From Ornithinibacillus scapharcae TW25 (lineage in GTDB: Bacteria; Bacillota; Bacilli; Bacillales; Amphibacillaceae), in the NCBI RefSeq assembly GCF_000190475.1, contig NZ_AEWH01000004.1, positions 1 through 64,000 of the forward strand: a DNA stretch of 64,000 bases. Direction: 5' to 3'. Below the pieces are notes generated by a model, which saw only the letters and a list, made by a program, of their open reading frames with translations, had not been told where the DNA came from and did no database searches. The position numbers and the translations under genes were made by a program. Shown piece by piece: positions 8,650 to 16,942 of the stretch. Position 1 is the stretch's first letter. The number at the start of each line of letters is the position of its first letter.

Positions 8650-9336
8650 CTATTTATCTTGTATGATGAGGCTTTCAATCATTGAGAGATATTCTTTAGC
8701 CACTATTCCTGCACCCTTACTATTGAAATGGATACCATCTAATGTGAAGTTTAGTCCTCGCTTTTGGGATAATCGATCAATTCGAGAAGTACTCTTATAG
8801 ATAAGAACATCTAACATAACTCTACTAACCTTTGTACCTATGAAATCCGAACTATCGACTTCGGATAGGTGTTTCTGAAAAAGGGAATGTAAATTTAGAA
8901 ACGTAACTTTTGCATGTTGTGAGGATATGGATTGAATGATATGAGATAATTCTGCTAACTCTTTATTTGGTTCACTCATAGGATTTTCGCCCACAATTGC
9001 CGGCGAGACCGCAACAACTTGCTTAGATGATAAAAGGACAATGTCTAATACCTTTTGGTAGTATTCCTTAAACTCTTCATTATCATTTGCTATAGGTTGT
9101 GCTTGAACACTCATTAATTTAGAATAAATATCATTTACTCCAATCCAAAGAAAGGTTAAATCGTAGTGGTTATCTAACTTCTTCTTCGTTAATCTAGTAT
9201 GTAGACTTTTTATTGTTTCCCCTGGTTTACCATAATTGTCGAATGTAGCGGTCGGTAGTTTTTCCGTAAGAATATTTACGAAAGAAATCCCTGGTCGCCC
9301 TTCCGTTAAACTGTCTCCAATTAAACAGATTTTCAA
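8650..9336 (-). CDS. SGNH/GDSL-type esterase or lipase
   Basis: A 228-residue SGNH hydrolase with all four blocks: GDSLTEG (nucleophile Ser, residue 9), the block II Gly in YGKPGET, WIGVNDIY (block III Asn), and DGIHFNSKG (catalytic Asp and His) near residue 205. There is no signal peptide, so it is probably cytoplasmic. The substrate is unknown; esterase, lysophospholipase or deacetylase activity are all possible. The start is TTG (9334-9336) with GGGGGA six bases upstream. It pairs with the broken SDR as a small accessory unit between lexA and glnA. Confidence 0.8.
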   Translation of the reverse strand: MKICLIGDSLTEGRPGISFVNILTEKLPTATFDNYGKPGETIKSLHTRLTKKKLDNHYDLTFLWIGVNDIYSKLMSVQAQPIANDNEEFKEYYQKVLDIVLLSSKQVVAVSPAIVGENPMSEPNKELAELSHIIQSISSQHAKVTFLNLHSLFQKHLSEVDSSDFIGTKVSRVMLDVLIYKSTSRIDRLSQKRGLNFTLDGIHFNSKGAGIVAKEYLSMIESLIIQDK

Positions 9337-9565
9337 ACTGATTCCCCCTCATCGTGGTTCGTATATAACCTAAAAAGATGGTAACCGCTTACTTAAAAAC
9401 AGGTTCAAGTGAACTGGCTTCTTGAACAACTGTACTAATTTAATTATATATAAGTTGATAGAAATATATATATTATTGCGCTGATATACACAATTTTGTA
9501 ACTTTTCCAATAATAATACTTGCTATTTCTACACCACTATAAATATCGAAAATATATGTCACAAA
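9337..9565. other. Intergenic region upstream of the SGNH esterase
   Basis: About 230 AT-rich bases between the esterase start and the glnA terminator. It holds an inverted repeat at 9403-9427 and a TATAAT-like stretch further upstream on the minus strand, but no convincing -35. I see no coding frame or RNA gene here. Confidence 0.5.
9403..9427. promoter_or_regulatory. Inverted repeat, possible operator of the esterase gene
   Basis: GTTCAAG (9403-9409) is repeated inverted as CTTGAAC (9421-9427) with an 11-base spacer, and the left arm is itself part of a tight palindrome, GTTCA-AG-TGAAC. It sits about 70 bases upstream of the esterase start. No linked regulator is present. Confidence 0.35.
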
Positions 9566-9605
9566 AAAATACCGTCCCTATCATAAATGACAAGGACGGT
9601 ATTTT
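9566..9605 (-). terminator. Terminator of glnA
   Basis: Stem AAATACCGTCC (9567-9577) with GGACGGTATTT (9594-9604) and a 16-base loop. On the minus strand the stem is followed by a T-rich tract. Confidence 0.85.
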
Positions 9606-9637
9606 CCAACAATAAATTACCAAAATAAGTGACACCC

Positions 9638-10969
9638 TTAATACATACTTAAATATTGCTCTCTCTCCCATGGGTGTACAGTAGTACGATACATATCCCA
9701 TTCAATCTCTTTTGCTTCAACAAAATGTTCAAACAGATGCTCACCTAATGAGTTCACTATGATCTCATCTTGTTTTAGTAAAGATAAAGCATCCTTTAAT
9801 GTACCAGGAAGATCAACAATATGATTCTCTTCTCTTTCTTCTCTAGTCATTACATAAATGTTGCGGTCAACAGCTGGTGGTGGTGTTAGTTCGTTTTGAA
9901 CGCCATCTAAACCAGCAGCTAAAAGTACTGCTAAAGCCAAATACGGATTTGCTGATGGGTCAACACTCCGAACTTCCACACGTGTACTTAGACCTCTTGA
10001 ATTAGGAATACGTAATAACGGACTACGGTTGGATGAAGACCAAGCAACATAACTAGGCGCTTCATATCCAGGCACTAGACGTTTATAAGAGTTAACTATC
10101 GGATTTGTTACTGCTGTAAAACCAGTAGCATGCTTCATGATACCTGCAATAAATTGGAAGGCTGTATCACTTAATTGAAGGTTCCCATTAGTATCATAAA
10201 AAGCATTTTCTCCGCCTTTAAATAATGACATGTTCACATGCATACCAGATCCGTTTACACCAAATAATGGTTTAGGCATGAACGTAGCATGTAGATTATG
10301 CTTTCTTGCAATCGTTTTTACAACTAATTTAAATGTTTGAATATCATCTGCGTGCTTTAGAGCATCAGAATATTTAAAGTCAATCTCATGTTGTCCTGGC
10401 GCTACCTCATGGTGAGATGCTTCGATTTCAAAGCCCATCTCTTCCAGTTCTAACACAATATCACGTCGGCAATTTTCCCCTAAGTCTGTAGGTGCTAAAT
10501 CAAAGTAACCACCGTGATCATTTAGCTCAAGGGAAGGCTCACCATTTTCATCTAATTTAAATAAGAAGAATTCTGGCTCTGTTCCTATATTGAATGCGTC
10601 GAATCCAAGCTCAGTCATCTTTTCCAAATTTCTTTTCAAGTTATATCGAGGACAACCTTCAAATGGTGTCCCATCAGGATTATAAATGTCACAAATAAAA
10701 CGAGCAACCTTCCCTTTTTCTGAAGTCCAAGGGAAAACAACGAATGTATCTAAATCAGGATATAGATACATATCAGATTCCTCAATACGAACAAAGCCTT
10801 CAATAGAAGAACCATCAAACATCATTTTATTATCGAGCGCTTTATCTAGCTGACTTAATGGGATTTCCACATTTTTAATGGTTCCTAACATATCCGTAAA
10901 TTGTAATCTAATAAACCGAACATTTTCATCCTTAATTTTTTGTACAATTTCTTCTCTTGAATACCCCAT
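9638..10969 (-). CDS. glnA: Glutamine synthetase, type I-alpha
   Basis: A 443-residue enzyme making glutamine from glutamate, ammonia and ATP. It has the beta-grasp start ([20 protein letters not shown]), the FDGSSIEGF latch near residue 50, the NGSGMHVN active-site motif near residue 242, and catalytic RVEVRS near residue 333. Length fits the Firmicute GSI-alpha class, which lacks the adenylylation insert and is controlled by feedback and by GlnR. It lies 25 bases after glnR in the same operon. AGGAGG precedes the ATG. In Bacillus, feedback-inhibited GlnA also controls GlnR and TnrA. Confidence 0.97.
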   Translation of the reverse strand: MGYSREEIVQKIKDENVRFIRLQFTDMLGTIKNVEIPLSQLDKALDNKMMFDGSSIEGFVRIEESDMYLYPDLDTFVVFPWTSEKGKVARFICDIYNPDGTPFEGCPRYNLKRNLEKMTELGFDAFNIGTEPEFFLFKLDENGEPSLELNDHGGYFDLAPTDLGENCRRDIVLELEEMGFEIEASHHEVAPGQHEIDFKYSDALKHADDIQTFKLVVKTIARKHNLHATFMPKPLFGVNGSGMHVNMSLFKGGENAFYDTNGNLQLSDTAFQFIAGIMKHATGFTAVTNPIVNSYKRLVPGYEAPSYVAWSSSNRSPLLRIPNSRGLSTRVEVRSVDPSANPYLALAVLLAAGLDGVQNELTPPPAVDRNIYVMTREEREENHIVDLPGTLKDALSLLKQDEIIVNSLGEHLFEHFVEAKEIEWDMYRTTVHPWEREQYLSMY

Positions 10970-10994
10970 AAATCTCCTCCTAAAATTTGTCTTT

Positions 10995-11405
10995 TTAACG
11001 ATTTACAAAAAATCTCGCTAATTCTCCTTGGCGTAAACTTGCCTTGCCAAATCTACCCGCTTCATTCATTTCTTGGCGTAATCTTTCCCGCAATTCTTTC
11101 TTGGAAAGCTCTGTTTCCTTTTTAGTGAGTGGTGCTTCTTTAGGACCATTCTCTACTTTCTCTTCACCTTCTGTGAGCAAAAGTTTGATTCCAGCAAGAT
11201 TCAAGCCATTATCCAAGTATTTCTTGATTTCAAGAAGTCGATCAACATCATTGAATGAAAACAACCGCTGATTGCCAGAGGTACGTCCGGGATTAACCAA
11301 TCCCTGTTCCTCATAGTATCGAATCTGTCTTGCCGTTAACTCTGTTAGTTTCATTACAATACCGATTCCGAATAAAGGCATCGAACGGCGATCTTGGTCA
11401 TTCAC
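10995..11405 (-). CDS. glnR: Glutamine synthetase repressor GlnR (MerR family)
   Basis: A 136-residue repressor with an N-terminal MerR-type winged helix ([20 protein letters not shown], about residues 21-40) and a short C-terminal tail ([19 protein letters not shown]) that in Bacillus senses feedback-inhibited GlnA. The start codon is GTG (11403-11405), with GGGAGG about seven bases upstream. It is the first gene of glnR-glnA and carries two GlnR sites at its own promoter, so it is autoregulated. Confidence 0.95.
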   Translation of the reverse strand: MNDQDRRSMPLFGIGIVMKLTELTARQIRYYEEQGLVNPGRTSGNQRLFSFNDVDRLLEIKKYLDNGLNLAGIKLLLTEGEEKVENGPKEAPLTKKETELSKKELRERLRQEMNEAGRFGKASLRQGELARFFVNR

Positions 11406-11433
11406 AATATGACCTCCCTTTCATCTATAAATT

Positions 11434-11462
11434 ATTATATTGAATGTTAGGTTTCATGTCAA
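11434..11462 (-). promoter_or_regulatory. Consensus promoter of glnRA
   Basis: Minus strand TTGACA (11457-11462) and TATAAT (11434-11439), both perfect, with a 17-base spacer. The -35 overlaps GlnR box A. Confidence 0.88.
11445..11461. promoter_or_regulatory. GlnR box A (one mismatch)
   Basis: A 17-base match to the GlnR/TnrA consensus TGTNA-N7-TNACA with one mismatch in the right half. It covers the -35, as expected for repression. Confidence 0.7.
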
Positions 11463-11467
11463 CACAA

Positions 11468-11484
11468 TGTTAGGTTTTCTTACA
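11468..11484. promoter_or_regulatory. GlnR box B (perfect)
   Basis: TGTTA-N7-TTACA, a perfect GlnR/TnrA site 23 bases (two helical turns) upstream of box A. This matches the two-operator layout known for B. subtilis glnRA. Confidence 0.82.
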
Positions 11485-11491
11485 AAAAAAT

Positions 11492-11517
11492 AAAAAGAGT
11501 ATATTTCAACTCTTTTT
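11492..11517 (-). terminator. Terminator of ynbB
   Basis: AAAAAGAGT pairs with ACTCTTTTT (9-bp stem), followed on the minus strand by a T-rich run. Confidence 0.75.
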
Positions 11518-11590
11518 AACGCATTCATTTAAGCTTTAAGCCTCTATGAATCATTTACAAGCTCAGCCTTTTGGGGTAAAAAAAGTGAAA

Positions 11591-12817
11591 TTAGGACACC
11601 GTTATAGCTTTAACTGCTTCAATCAAAGCTATTTTGACATGGGCATATGTTAATCCGCCTTGTACAAATGCGGTATACGGCATTCGAATTGGTCCATCCG
11701 CGGATAATTCGATACTTGAACCTTGAATAAATGTACCAGCAGCCATGATTACTTCGTCTTCATAGCCTGGCATACCGCTAGGATAAGGCGTAACAAATGA
11801 ATTAACTGGTGAATATTGTTGGATAGCCTGGCAAAAAGCCACCATTTGGTCTGCTGTTTCAAAGGTAACAGTTTGGATTAGGTCTGTTCTATCCGCTTGG
11901 TAATTAGGCTTGGTCACAAAACCTAACAATTCTAAAAAGCGCGATGTAAATACTGCGCCTTTTAAAGCTTCTCCTACGACATGTGGTGCTAGGAAAAAAC
12001 CTTGATACATTTCTTGTAATAAATGAAAGGTTGCACCTAACTCTTTCCCTAATCCCGGTGCTGTTAAACGATATGCACATAAATTCACTAAATCTTCTTT
12101 ACCAACTATATATCCACCTGCTCGTACAATTCCTCCACCAGGGTTCTTAATTAAAGAGCCAGCAATGATGTCAGCACCTACATGTAGAGGTTCGTTTTCC
12201 TCTACAAACTCACCATAGCAATTATCTACAAAGACGATTAAATCCGATCTAATTTCTTTTACGAACCGAACCATTTCCCCTATCTGTTCTACAGTGAATG
12301 AAGGTCGGTCTGCATAGCCTTTCGAACGTTGGATAGCAATGACTTTTGTTTTCGTAGTAATAGCTTCTTTTATTCCAGTAAAATCAATTTGGCCATTCTC
12401 TCCTAAAGCCACTTCATTATATGTAATATGAAAATCCTTTAAAGATCCCGTATTTTCTCCTCTTGTTCCAATTACTTCCTCTAACGTATCGTAGGGCTTA
12501 CCTGTTATATACAATAATTCATCATTGGGCCGAAGTAATCCAAATAAAACGGTTGTTATCGCATGTGTCCCTGATACTAATTGTGGACGAACGATTGCAG
12601 ACTCTCCACCAAAAACATCTGCATACACAGCTTCTAAAGTTTCTCGTCCAAAATCGTCATAACCATAGCCACTCGTTGAATTAAAGTGGCTATCGCTTAC
12701 TCTATTTTTTTTAAATGCATCCAAGACTCTTTTTTGATTTACTTCCACTGTCTTGTTTATTTTCTGATGTATTTCTACAATGTCTTTTTCTGCTTGTTCT
12801 ACGACTTTCTCAATCAT
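11591..12817 (-). CDS. ynbB: PLP-dependent YnbB protein (aluminium resistance / methionine gamma-lyase-like)
   Basis: A 408-residue protein of the fold-type I PLP family, annotated as aluminium resistance protein or methionine gamma-lyase-like. Visible features are STSGYGYDDFGRETLE near residue 47, VSGTHAI near residue 81, the VDNCYGEF cofactor Asp near residue 198, and SLIKNPGGG near residue 221 with the probable PLP lysine. The true substrate is not established. It follows hflX by four bases and precedes glnR, as in B. subtilis. Confidence 0.88.
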   Translation of the reverse strand: MIEKVVEQAEKDIVEIHQKINKTVEVNQKRVLDAFKKNRVSDSHFNSTSGYGYDDFGRETLEAVYADVFGGESAIVRPQLVSGTHAITTVLFGLLRPNDELLYITGKPYDTLEEVIGTRGENTGSLKDFHITYNEVALGENGQIDFTGIKEAITTKTKVIAIQRSKGYADRPSFTVEQIGEMVRFVKEIRSDLIVFVDNCYGEFVEENEPLHVGADIIAGSLIKNPGGGIVRAGGYIVGKEDLVNLCAYRLTAPGLGKELGATFHLLQEMYQGFFLAPHVVGEALKGAVFTSRFLELLGFVTKPNYQADRTDLIQTVTFETADQMVAFCQAIQQYSPVNSFVTPYPSGMPGYEDEVIMAAGTFIQGSSIELSADGPIRMPYTAFVQGGLTYAHVKIALIEAVKAITVS

Positions 12818-12821
12818 GGTT

Positions 12822-14062
12822 CTAACTTTTCTCCTTTAGTTTACCTTTAAGCGGGTGTTCAGGACGTATATATCCTGTTACAACGTAGGTTTCTGTCTCT
12901 TCATCAAAAGTTTTATCTACAAGAATTGTCTCATGTTCAAAGCGATTTAGCAAATTTCCATTCTCCGCTCCGATGGATGCTTGGTAGTGTTCCCATTCAT
13001 CTAGGAGAACCTGCTCCGTTTTATGGATTAAACGAGATAAATCTAGCGGATCCATTGCACTAATTGTGATATATGGTCGATGTTTGGGGATAAAATCATC
13101 TGTTATTAAATCTTTTTGTTATAGACTGTTAGGGTAGGAATGTTACTACATTCGAGTTCGTCTAATAATTTTAAAACGGTTTCTTGGTGTTGTTCGTTAT
13201 CAGGATGAGAACTATCCACTACATGTAGAATAAAGTCAGCCTCCCTAACCTCTTCTAATGTTGACCTGAATGCAGCTATTAAAGAAGTAGGGAGCTGTTG
13301 AATAAAACCAACTGTATCTGTTAATAGCACTTGAAATCCTGATGGTAATTGCAACTTCCTAGTTAATGGATCTAAAGTAGCAAATAATTTGTTCTCCTCC
13401 AAAGATTCACTATTGGTAAGTCGATTAAATATCGTTGATTTACCTGCATTAGTATAACCAACAAGTGCAACCTGAAATACTTCATTAAGCTTTCTACGCT
13501 TTCTATATTGTTCACGTTGTTTCACTACTTGTTTTAGTCGCCTCTTTATCTCATCAATCCGATTTCTAATATGGCGCTGATCGGTCTCTAACTTTGTTTC
13601 ACCTGGTCCTCTCGTTCCAATACCTGCCCCTAAACGTGAAAGTTGTGTTCCTTGCCCTCGTAATCGTGGCAGTAGATATTGAAGTTGAGCAAGTTCCACC
13701 TGTAATTTACCTTCTTTCGTTCTTGCCCGGGAAGCGAAAATATCAAGAATTAATTGACTTCTATCAATTACCCTACACCCAAAAAAGTCACTTAAATTTC
13801 TAGATTGCCCAGCTGATAATTCATCATTAGAAATAACTAGGTCAGCATCGTACTCTTCTATTTTCTCTTTTATTTCTTCCATTTTACCTTCACCAATATA
13901 AAAAGCAGAATGAATGCGATTTCGATTCTGTGTCATGATTTCTACTACTCTACCGCCTGCCGTTTCAACTAGCGACACAAGTTCATCTAGCGAAGAATCA
14001 AATAAATCATCTTGCTGATTCGGTTTCTTCACTGCAATTGCTATAATTCTTTCTTCAGACAT
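12822..14062 (-). pseudogene. hflX: Ribosome-associated GTPase HflX, frameshifted
   Basis: The first frame (13106-14062) holds the HflX N-domain, the Gly-rich [11 protein letters not shown] segment and the GTPase motifs GYTNAGKST (G1) and DTVGF (G3). The second (to 12822) begins after SAMDPLDLSRL and ends GYIRPEHPLKGKLKEKS. The break lies in the G4 motif: the T5 run at 13113-13117 (A5 in the gene) should be six for VYNKKD to continue into LITDDFIP. Repaired, it is 413 residues, normal for HflX, which splits stalled 70S ribosomes after stress. A sequencing indel is the likely cause. It overlaps no neighbour and leads into ynbB. Confidence 0.88.
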
Positions 14063-14120
14063 TAGTTCATACCTCTCTACATGTAATTACAACTTAAAAT
14101 TAGATGAATTCAAATCATAT

Positions 14121-15056
14121 TTACCAAATCATTTCAATGTCATCCAATTTTAAGTCACTTCCTGTTAATAGTATTAATTCATCTGGTGAGATATTATCCT
14201 TATAAAGTAATCTCACTGCATGCATACGAATAGCGTGTTCAATCACATTACGAATAAATCGGGCATTTGAAAAGTTTCGGTCTTTTGCGTTTCCCTGTTT
14301 ATATAAGTAATTTCTTAGTTTCCATTCTGCGTCTTTGGATAATTGGTATTCACGTTTAGATGCCATTTGCCGTGCAATTTCCATCAATTGGTCCACATCA
14401 TAATCAGGAAAATCCAGTATAAAAGGGAACCTAGACTTTAAACCAGGATTCAAAGTCAGAAATCGTTCCATTTCAAATGGGTATCCGGCAAGGATTAAGA
14501 CAAAATCATCGCCATTATCCTCCATATGTTTGACTAACGTGTCTATGGCTTCCTTGCCAAAATCTCGCTCTCCACCTCGTGCTAGCGAATAAGCTTCATC
14601 GATAAATAGTATTCCACCCATTGCCTTTTGAATGAGAGCTCGAGTTTTTTGTGCGGTTTGGCCAATGTATTCTCCGACTAAATCAGCTCTTTCCGCTTCA
14701 ATAAAATGGCCCTTAGACAAAAGATTCATGTCAAAATATATCTTAGCTAATTTACGTGCAACTGTTGTTTTCCCTGTACCTGGATTACCCTTAAACAGCA
14801 TATGCAATACTTGTTTCGTATTGGCCATACCCATTTGGCTCCGTTTCTCATTAATCACAATTGTTGCATAGATCTCTTTAATTTTACTTTTTAACGTATC
14901 CAATCCCACAAAATCAGATAATTCTTGGTCTATGTGAGCAAAAGGGTCCTTACCACTGTAATCATGAGCATTATTATTTTCTATATGGGTTGCTTTATTA
15001 TCCTGCAAGACAATATTTATTTTACCATTCTTATGATGTATCCTTTGCATAGCCAA
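14121..15056 (-). CDS. spoVK: Stage V sporulation protein K (AAA ATPase)
   Basis: A 311-residue AAA+ ATPase of the CbbX/SpoVK class: Walker A GNPGTGKTT near residue 91, Walker B ILFIDEAY near residue 148, and conserved GLKSRFPF and RFIRN arginine regions. In B. subtilis, spoVK is needed for spore maturation and transcribed in the mother cell under sigma-E. I set the start at TTG (15054-15056), because AAGGAG is eight bases upstream; ATG 15050 is too far and GTG 15065 too close. It precedes hflX, as in B. subtilis. Confidence 0.92.
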   Translation of the reverse strand: MAMQRIHHKNGKINIVLQDNKATHIENNNAHDYSGKDPFAHIDQELSDFVGLDTLKSKIKEIYATIVINEKRSQMGMANTKQVLHMLFKGNPGTGKTTVARKLAKIYFDMNLLSKGHFIEAERADLVGEYIGQTAQKTRALIQKAMGGILFIDEAYSLARGGERDFGKEAIDTLVKHMEDNGDDFVLILAGYPFEMERFLTLNPGLKSRFPFILDFPDYDVDQLMEIARQMASKREYQLSKDAEWKLRNYLYKQGNAKDRNFSNARFIRNVIEHAIRMHAVRLLYKDNISPDELILLTGSDLKLDDIEMIW

Positions 15057-15124
15057 CTTTATCACTCCTTAGTCAAAGTTATTATACGTTTTAAGCGATA
15101 AAGTTGTGACAAACGCCTATGGTA

Positions 15125-15188
15125 ATAGTGTGAAGGGCCTGCCCCCCAATTTTACCATTGGAAAACAGACCCTGTACTCTAACACTAT
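15125..15188. repeat. Nested imperfect palindrome between spoVK and hfq
   Basis: Three nested pairs: ATAGTGT/ACACTAT (15125-15131, 15182-15188), AGGGCCTG/CAGACCCT (15134-15141, 15166-15173, one mismatch) and CCAAT/ATTGG (15146-15150, 15157-15161). There is no T tail, so it is not an ordinary terminator. It looks like a REP- or MITE-like dispersed element, and would fold as RNA or cruciform DNA. Confidence 0.5.
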
Positions 15189-15217
15189 ATTTAAAGGATT
15201 AGGATACGAATGGAATG

Positions 15218-15442
15218 TCACTCTTTTTCAAGATTAACATTTTTAGCTGGAGCAAAAGTAGAAATAGCATGTTTAAAAATAAGCTGTTGTTTTCCTTCTG
15301 TTTCCAACAAAACTGTAAAATTGTCAAAAGCCTTGACAATACCTCTTAACTGGAAGCCATTGGTTAAAAATACTGTAACGGAAATATGCTCTTTTCTTAA
15401 TTGATTTAAATATTGGTCCTGAATGTTCACGGATTGTGCCAC
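15218..15442 (-). CDS. hfq: RNA chaperone Hfq
   Basis: A 74-residue Sm-like protein. Sm1 ([26 protein letters not shown]) and Sm2 ([11 protein letters not shown], with the YKH-type uridine-binding motif as FKH) are intact. I prefer GTG 15442, which is eight bases from GAGGAGG; ATG 15448 is only two bases away. It comes 42 bases after miaA in the classic miaA-hfq pair. Gram-positive Hfq lacks the long C-terminal tail, as here. Confidence 0.95.
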   Translation of the reverse strand: MAQSVNIQDQYLNQLRKEHISVTVFLTNGFQLRGIVKAFDNFTVLLETEGKQQLIFKHAISTFAPAKNVNLEKE

Positions 15443-15484
15443 TTTCATTTCCTCCTCTTTTCTGTCTATACTATATATTTCTAC

Positions 15485-16417
15485 TTAACTTTTAAGAAAT
15501 CCTGCTAAATCAAGTAAAATGTCATTAAATTTTTCATTTATTGTTAATGGTGTAATCTTATACCAGTTAACTTCCATCTTGTTTTTAAACCAAGTATATT
15601 GTCTCTTGGCATATCTTCTAGAATTCCTTTTTAGAATTTCAACAGCCTCTTCCAATGTAGTCTCACCGTGAAAGTATGGGACTAACTCTTTATATCCAAT
15701 GGCTTTCATTGATTGATAGTTTTCATATCCATTATCCATGAGCTGTTTGACTTCTGATAATAAACCTTCTTCTATCATTACATCGATACGTTGATTAATT
15801 CTTTCATACAAGAGCGGTCTGTCCATTTCCAGTCCAATCAACAAACTGTCATAATGACTCGCTCCTTGTTGTTGGGCTTGAAATTCAGATAAGGTTAGTC
15901 CAGTCTTTTCGTATACTTCTAACGCCCTAATGACTCTTCTATAGTTATTAGGATGAATCTTATCTGCTTGTATAGGATCAACCTTTTGTAGACGATCATA
16001 CAGGACTTTTATACCGTATGTATCCATTTCTTTCTCAAGTTTTTTAGTTAGAGCATCATCCCTTTTTTCACTTGAAAAATTATAGTCTTTCAGAACTGCT
16101 TGTATGTATAATCCACTGCCACCAACGATAATTGGTAGTCTATCTCTTGATGCAATCTCTTTGATGTATTTTTGAACTGAATGCTGGAAATCAGCTACAG
16201 AGAAATCCTCATCTGGATTTTTAATATCAATCATATGATGAGGTACTCCATGCATCTCTTCCTTTTTGATTTTAGCTGTACCAATGTCCATCCCTTTATA
16301 CACTTGCATGGAATCGCCACTGATGATTTCTCCGTTATATGCCTTTGCTATCTCTATACTAAGTTTTGTTTTTCCAACTGCAGTTGGTCCAACAATAGCT
16401 ATTACCTTTTGCTTCAT
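15485..16417 (-). CDS. miaA: tRNA dimethylallyltransferase MiaA
   Basis: A 310-residue enzyme that adds a dimethylallyl group to A37 of tRNAs reading codons that start with U, the substrate for MiaB encoded a few genes upstream. It has P-loop GPTAVGKTKL near residue 10, GDSMQVYKGMDIGTAK near residue 35, PHHMID, GGSGLY, and the C-terminal RRYAKRQYTWFK motif. Length is normal. The ATG is preceded by AGGGGAAG. Confidence 0.96.
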   Translation of the reverse strand: MKQKVIAIVGPTAVGKTKLSIEIAKAYNGEIISGDSMQVYKGMDIGTAKIKKEEMHGVPHHMIDIKNPDEDFSVADFQHSVQKYIKEIASRDRLPIIVGGSGLYIQAVLKDYNFSSEKRDDALTKKLEKEMDTYGIKVLYDRLQKVDPIQADKIHPNNYRRVIRALEVYEKTGLTLSEFQAQQQGASHYDSLLIGLEMDRPLLYERINQRIDVMIEEGLLSEVKQLMDNGYENYQSMKAIGYKELVPYFHGETTLEEAVEILKRNSRRYAKRQYTWFKNKMEVNWYKITPLTINEKFNDILLDLAGFLKS

Positions 16418-16439
16418 TTATCTTCCCCTATAACGATAC

Positions 16440-16889
16440 TTATTTATATGCTCGATATGCGGATAACATCCAAACATATTTTTCATAGCTTCCTAGAAGT
16501 GATATTAATAAATCCTTTGTCGGTTCATCGTTTCGTTCTTCAGCAAGCTTAAATCCAATATCACGAATTTCATCCATCATTTGCTTGTAATCATGATGTA
16601 GCTGGTCGATAATTTCATCTTCTTCGTCATCTGCATTTGCTTCCACTAATGTTGCTTCTTTTAAATATTTTGACATAGTAGCTAATGGTTTTCCATCAAT
16701 CATAAGAATTCTCTCTGCAACCTCGTCTATGTCAACAGCGAGTTTGGTATACATTTCCTCAAATATCTTGTGAAGTTGGAAGAAATGTCGTCCCTGAACA
16801 AACCAATGATACCGGTGTAGCTTCACATACATGACAAATTGATTAGATAATAGTTGATTTAAGAAATTTATTAGTTTTTGATTTTCCAT
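16440..16889 (-). CDS. Dps-family ferritin-like mini-ferritin
   Basis: A 149-residue four-helix protein of the Dps class. The intersubunit ferroxidase signature is clear: LHRYHWFVQGRHFFQLHKIFEEMY (read here in parts) followed by DIDEVAERI gives the His, His, Asp and Glu ligands. Dps dodecamers oxidise and store iron and shield DNA from peroxide. ATG 16889 follows AGGTGGAG. It sits between mutL and miaA, which in B. subtilis are not separated by a dps gene. I see no clear PerR box in the short upstream gap, so it may be read from mutSL. Confidence 0.88.
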   Translation of the reverse strand: MENQKLINFLNQLLSNQFVMYVKLHRYHWFVQGRHFFQLHKIFEEMYTKLAVDIDEVAERILMIDGKPLATMSKYLKEATLVEANADDEEDEIIDQLHHDYKQMMDEIRDIGFKLAEERNDEPTKDLLISLLGSYEKYVWMLSAYRAYK

Positions 16890-16942
16890 CTGCACTCCAC
16901 CTCTTTATTAGGATTCTCGAAGTGCAGTGGAAATATACCTAG

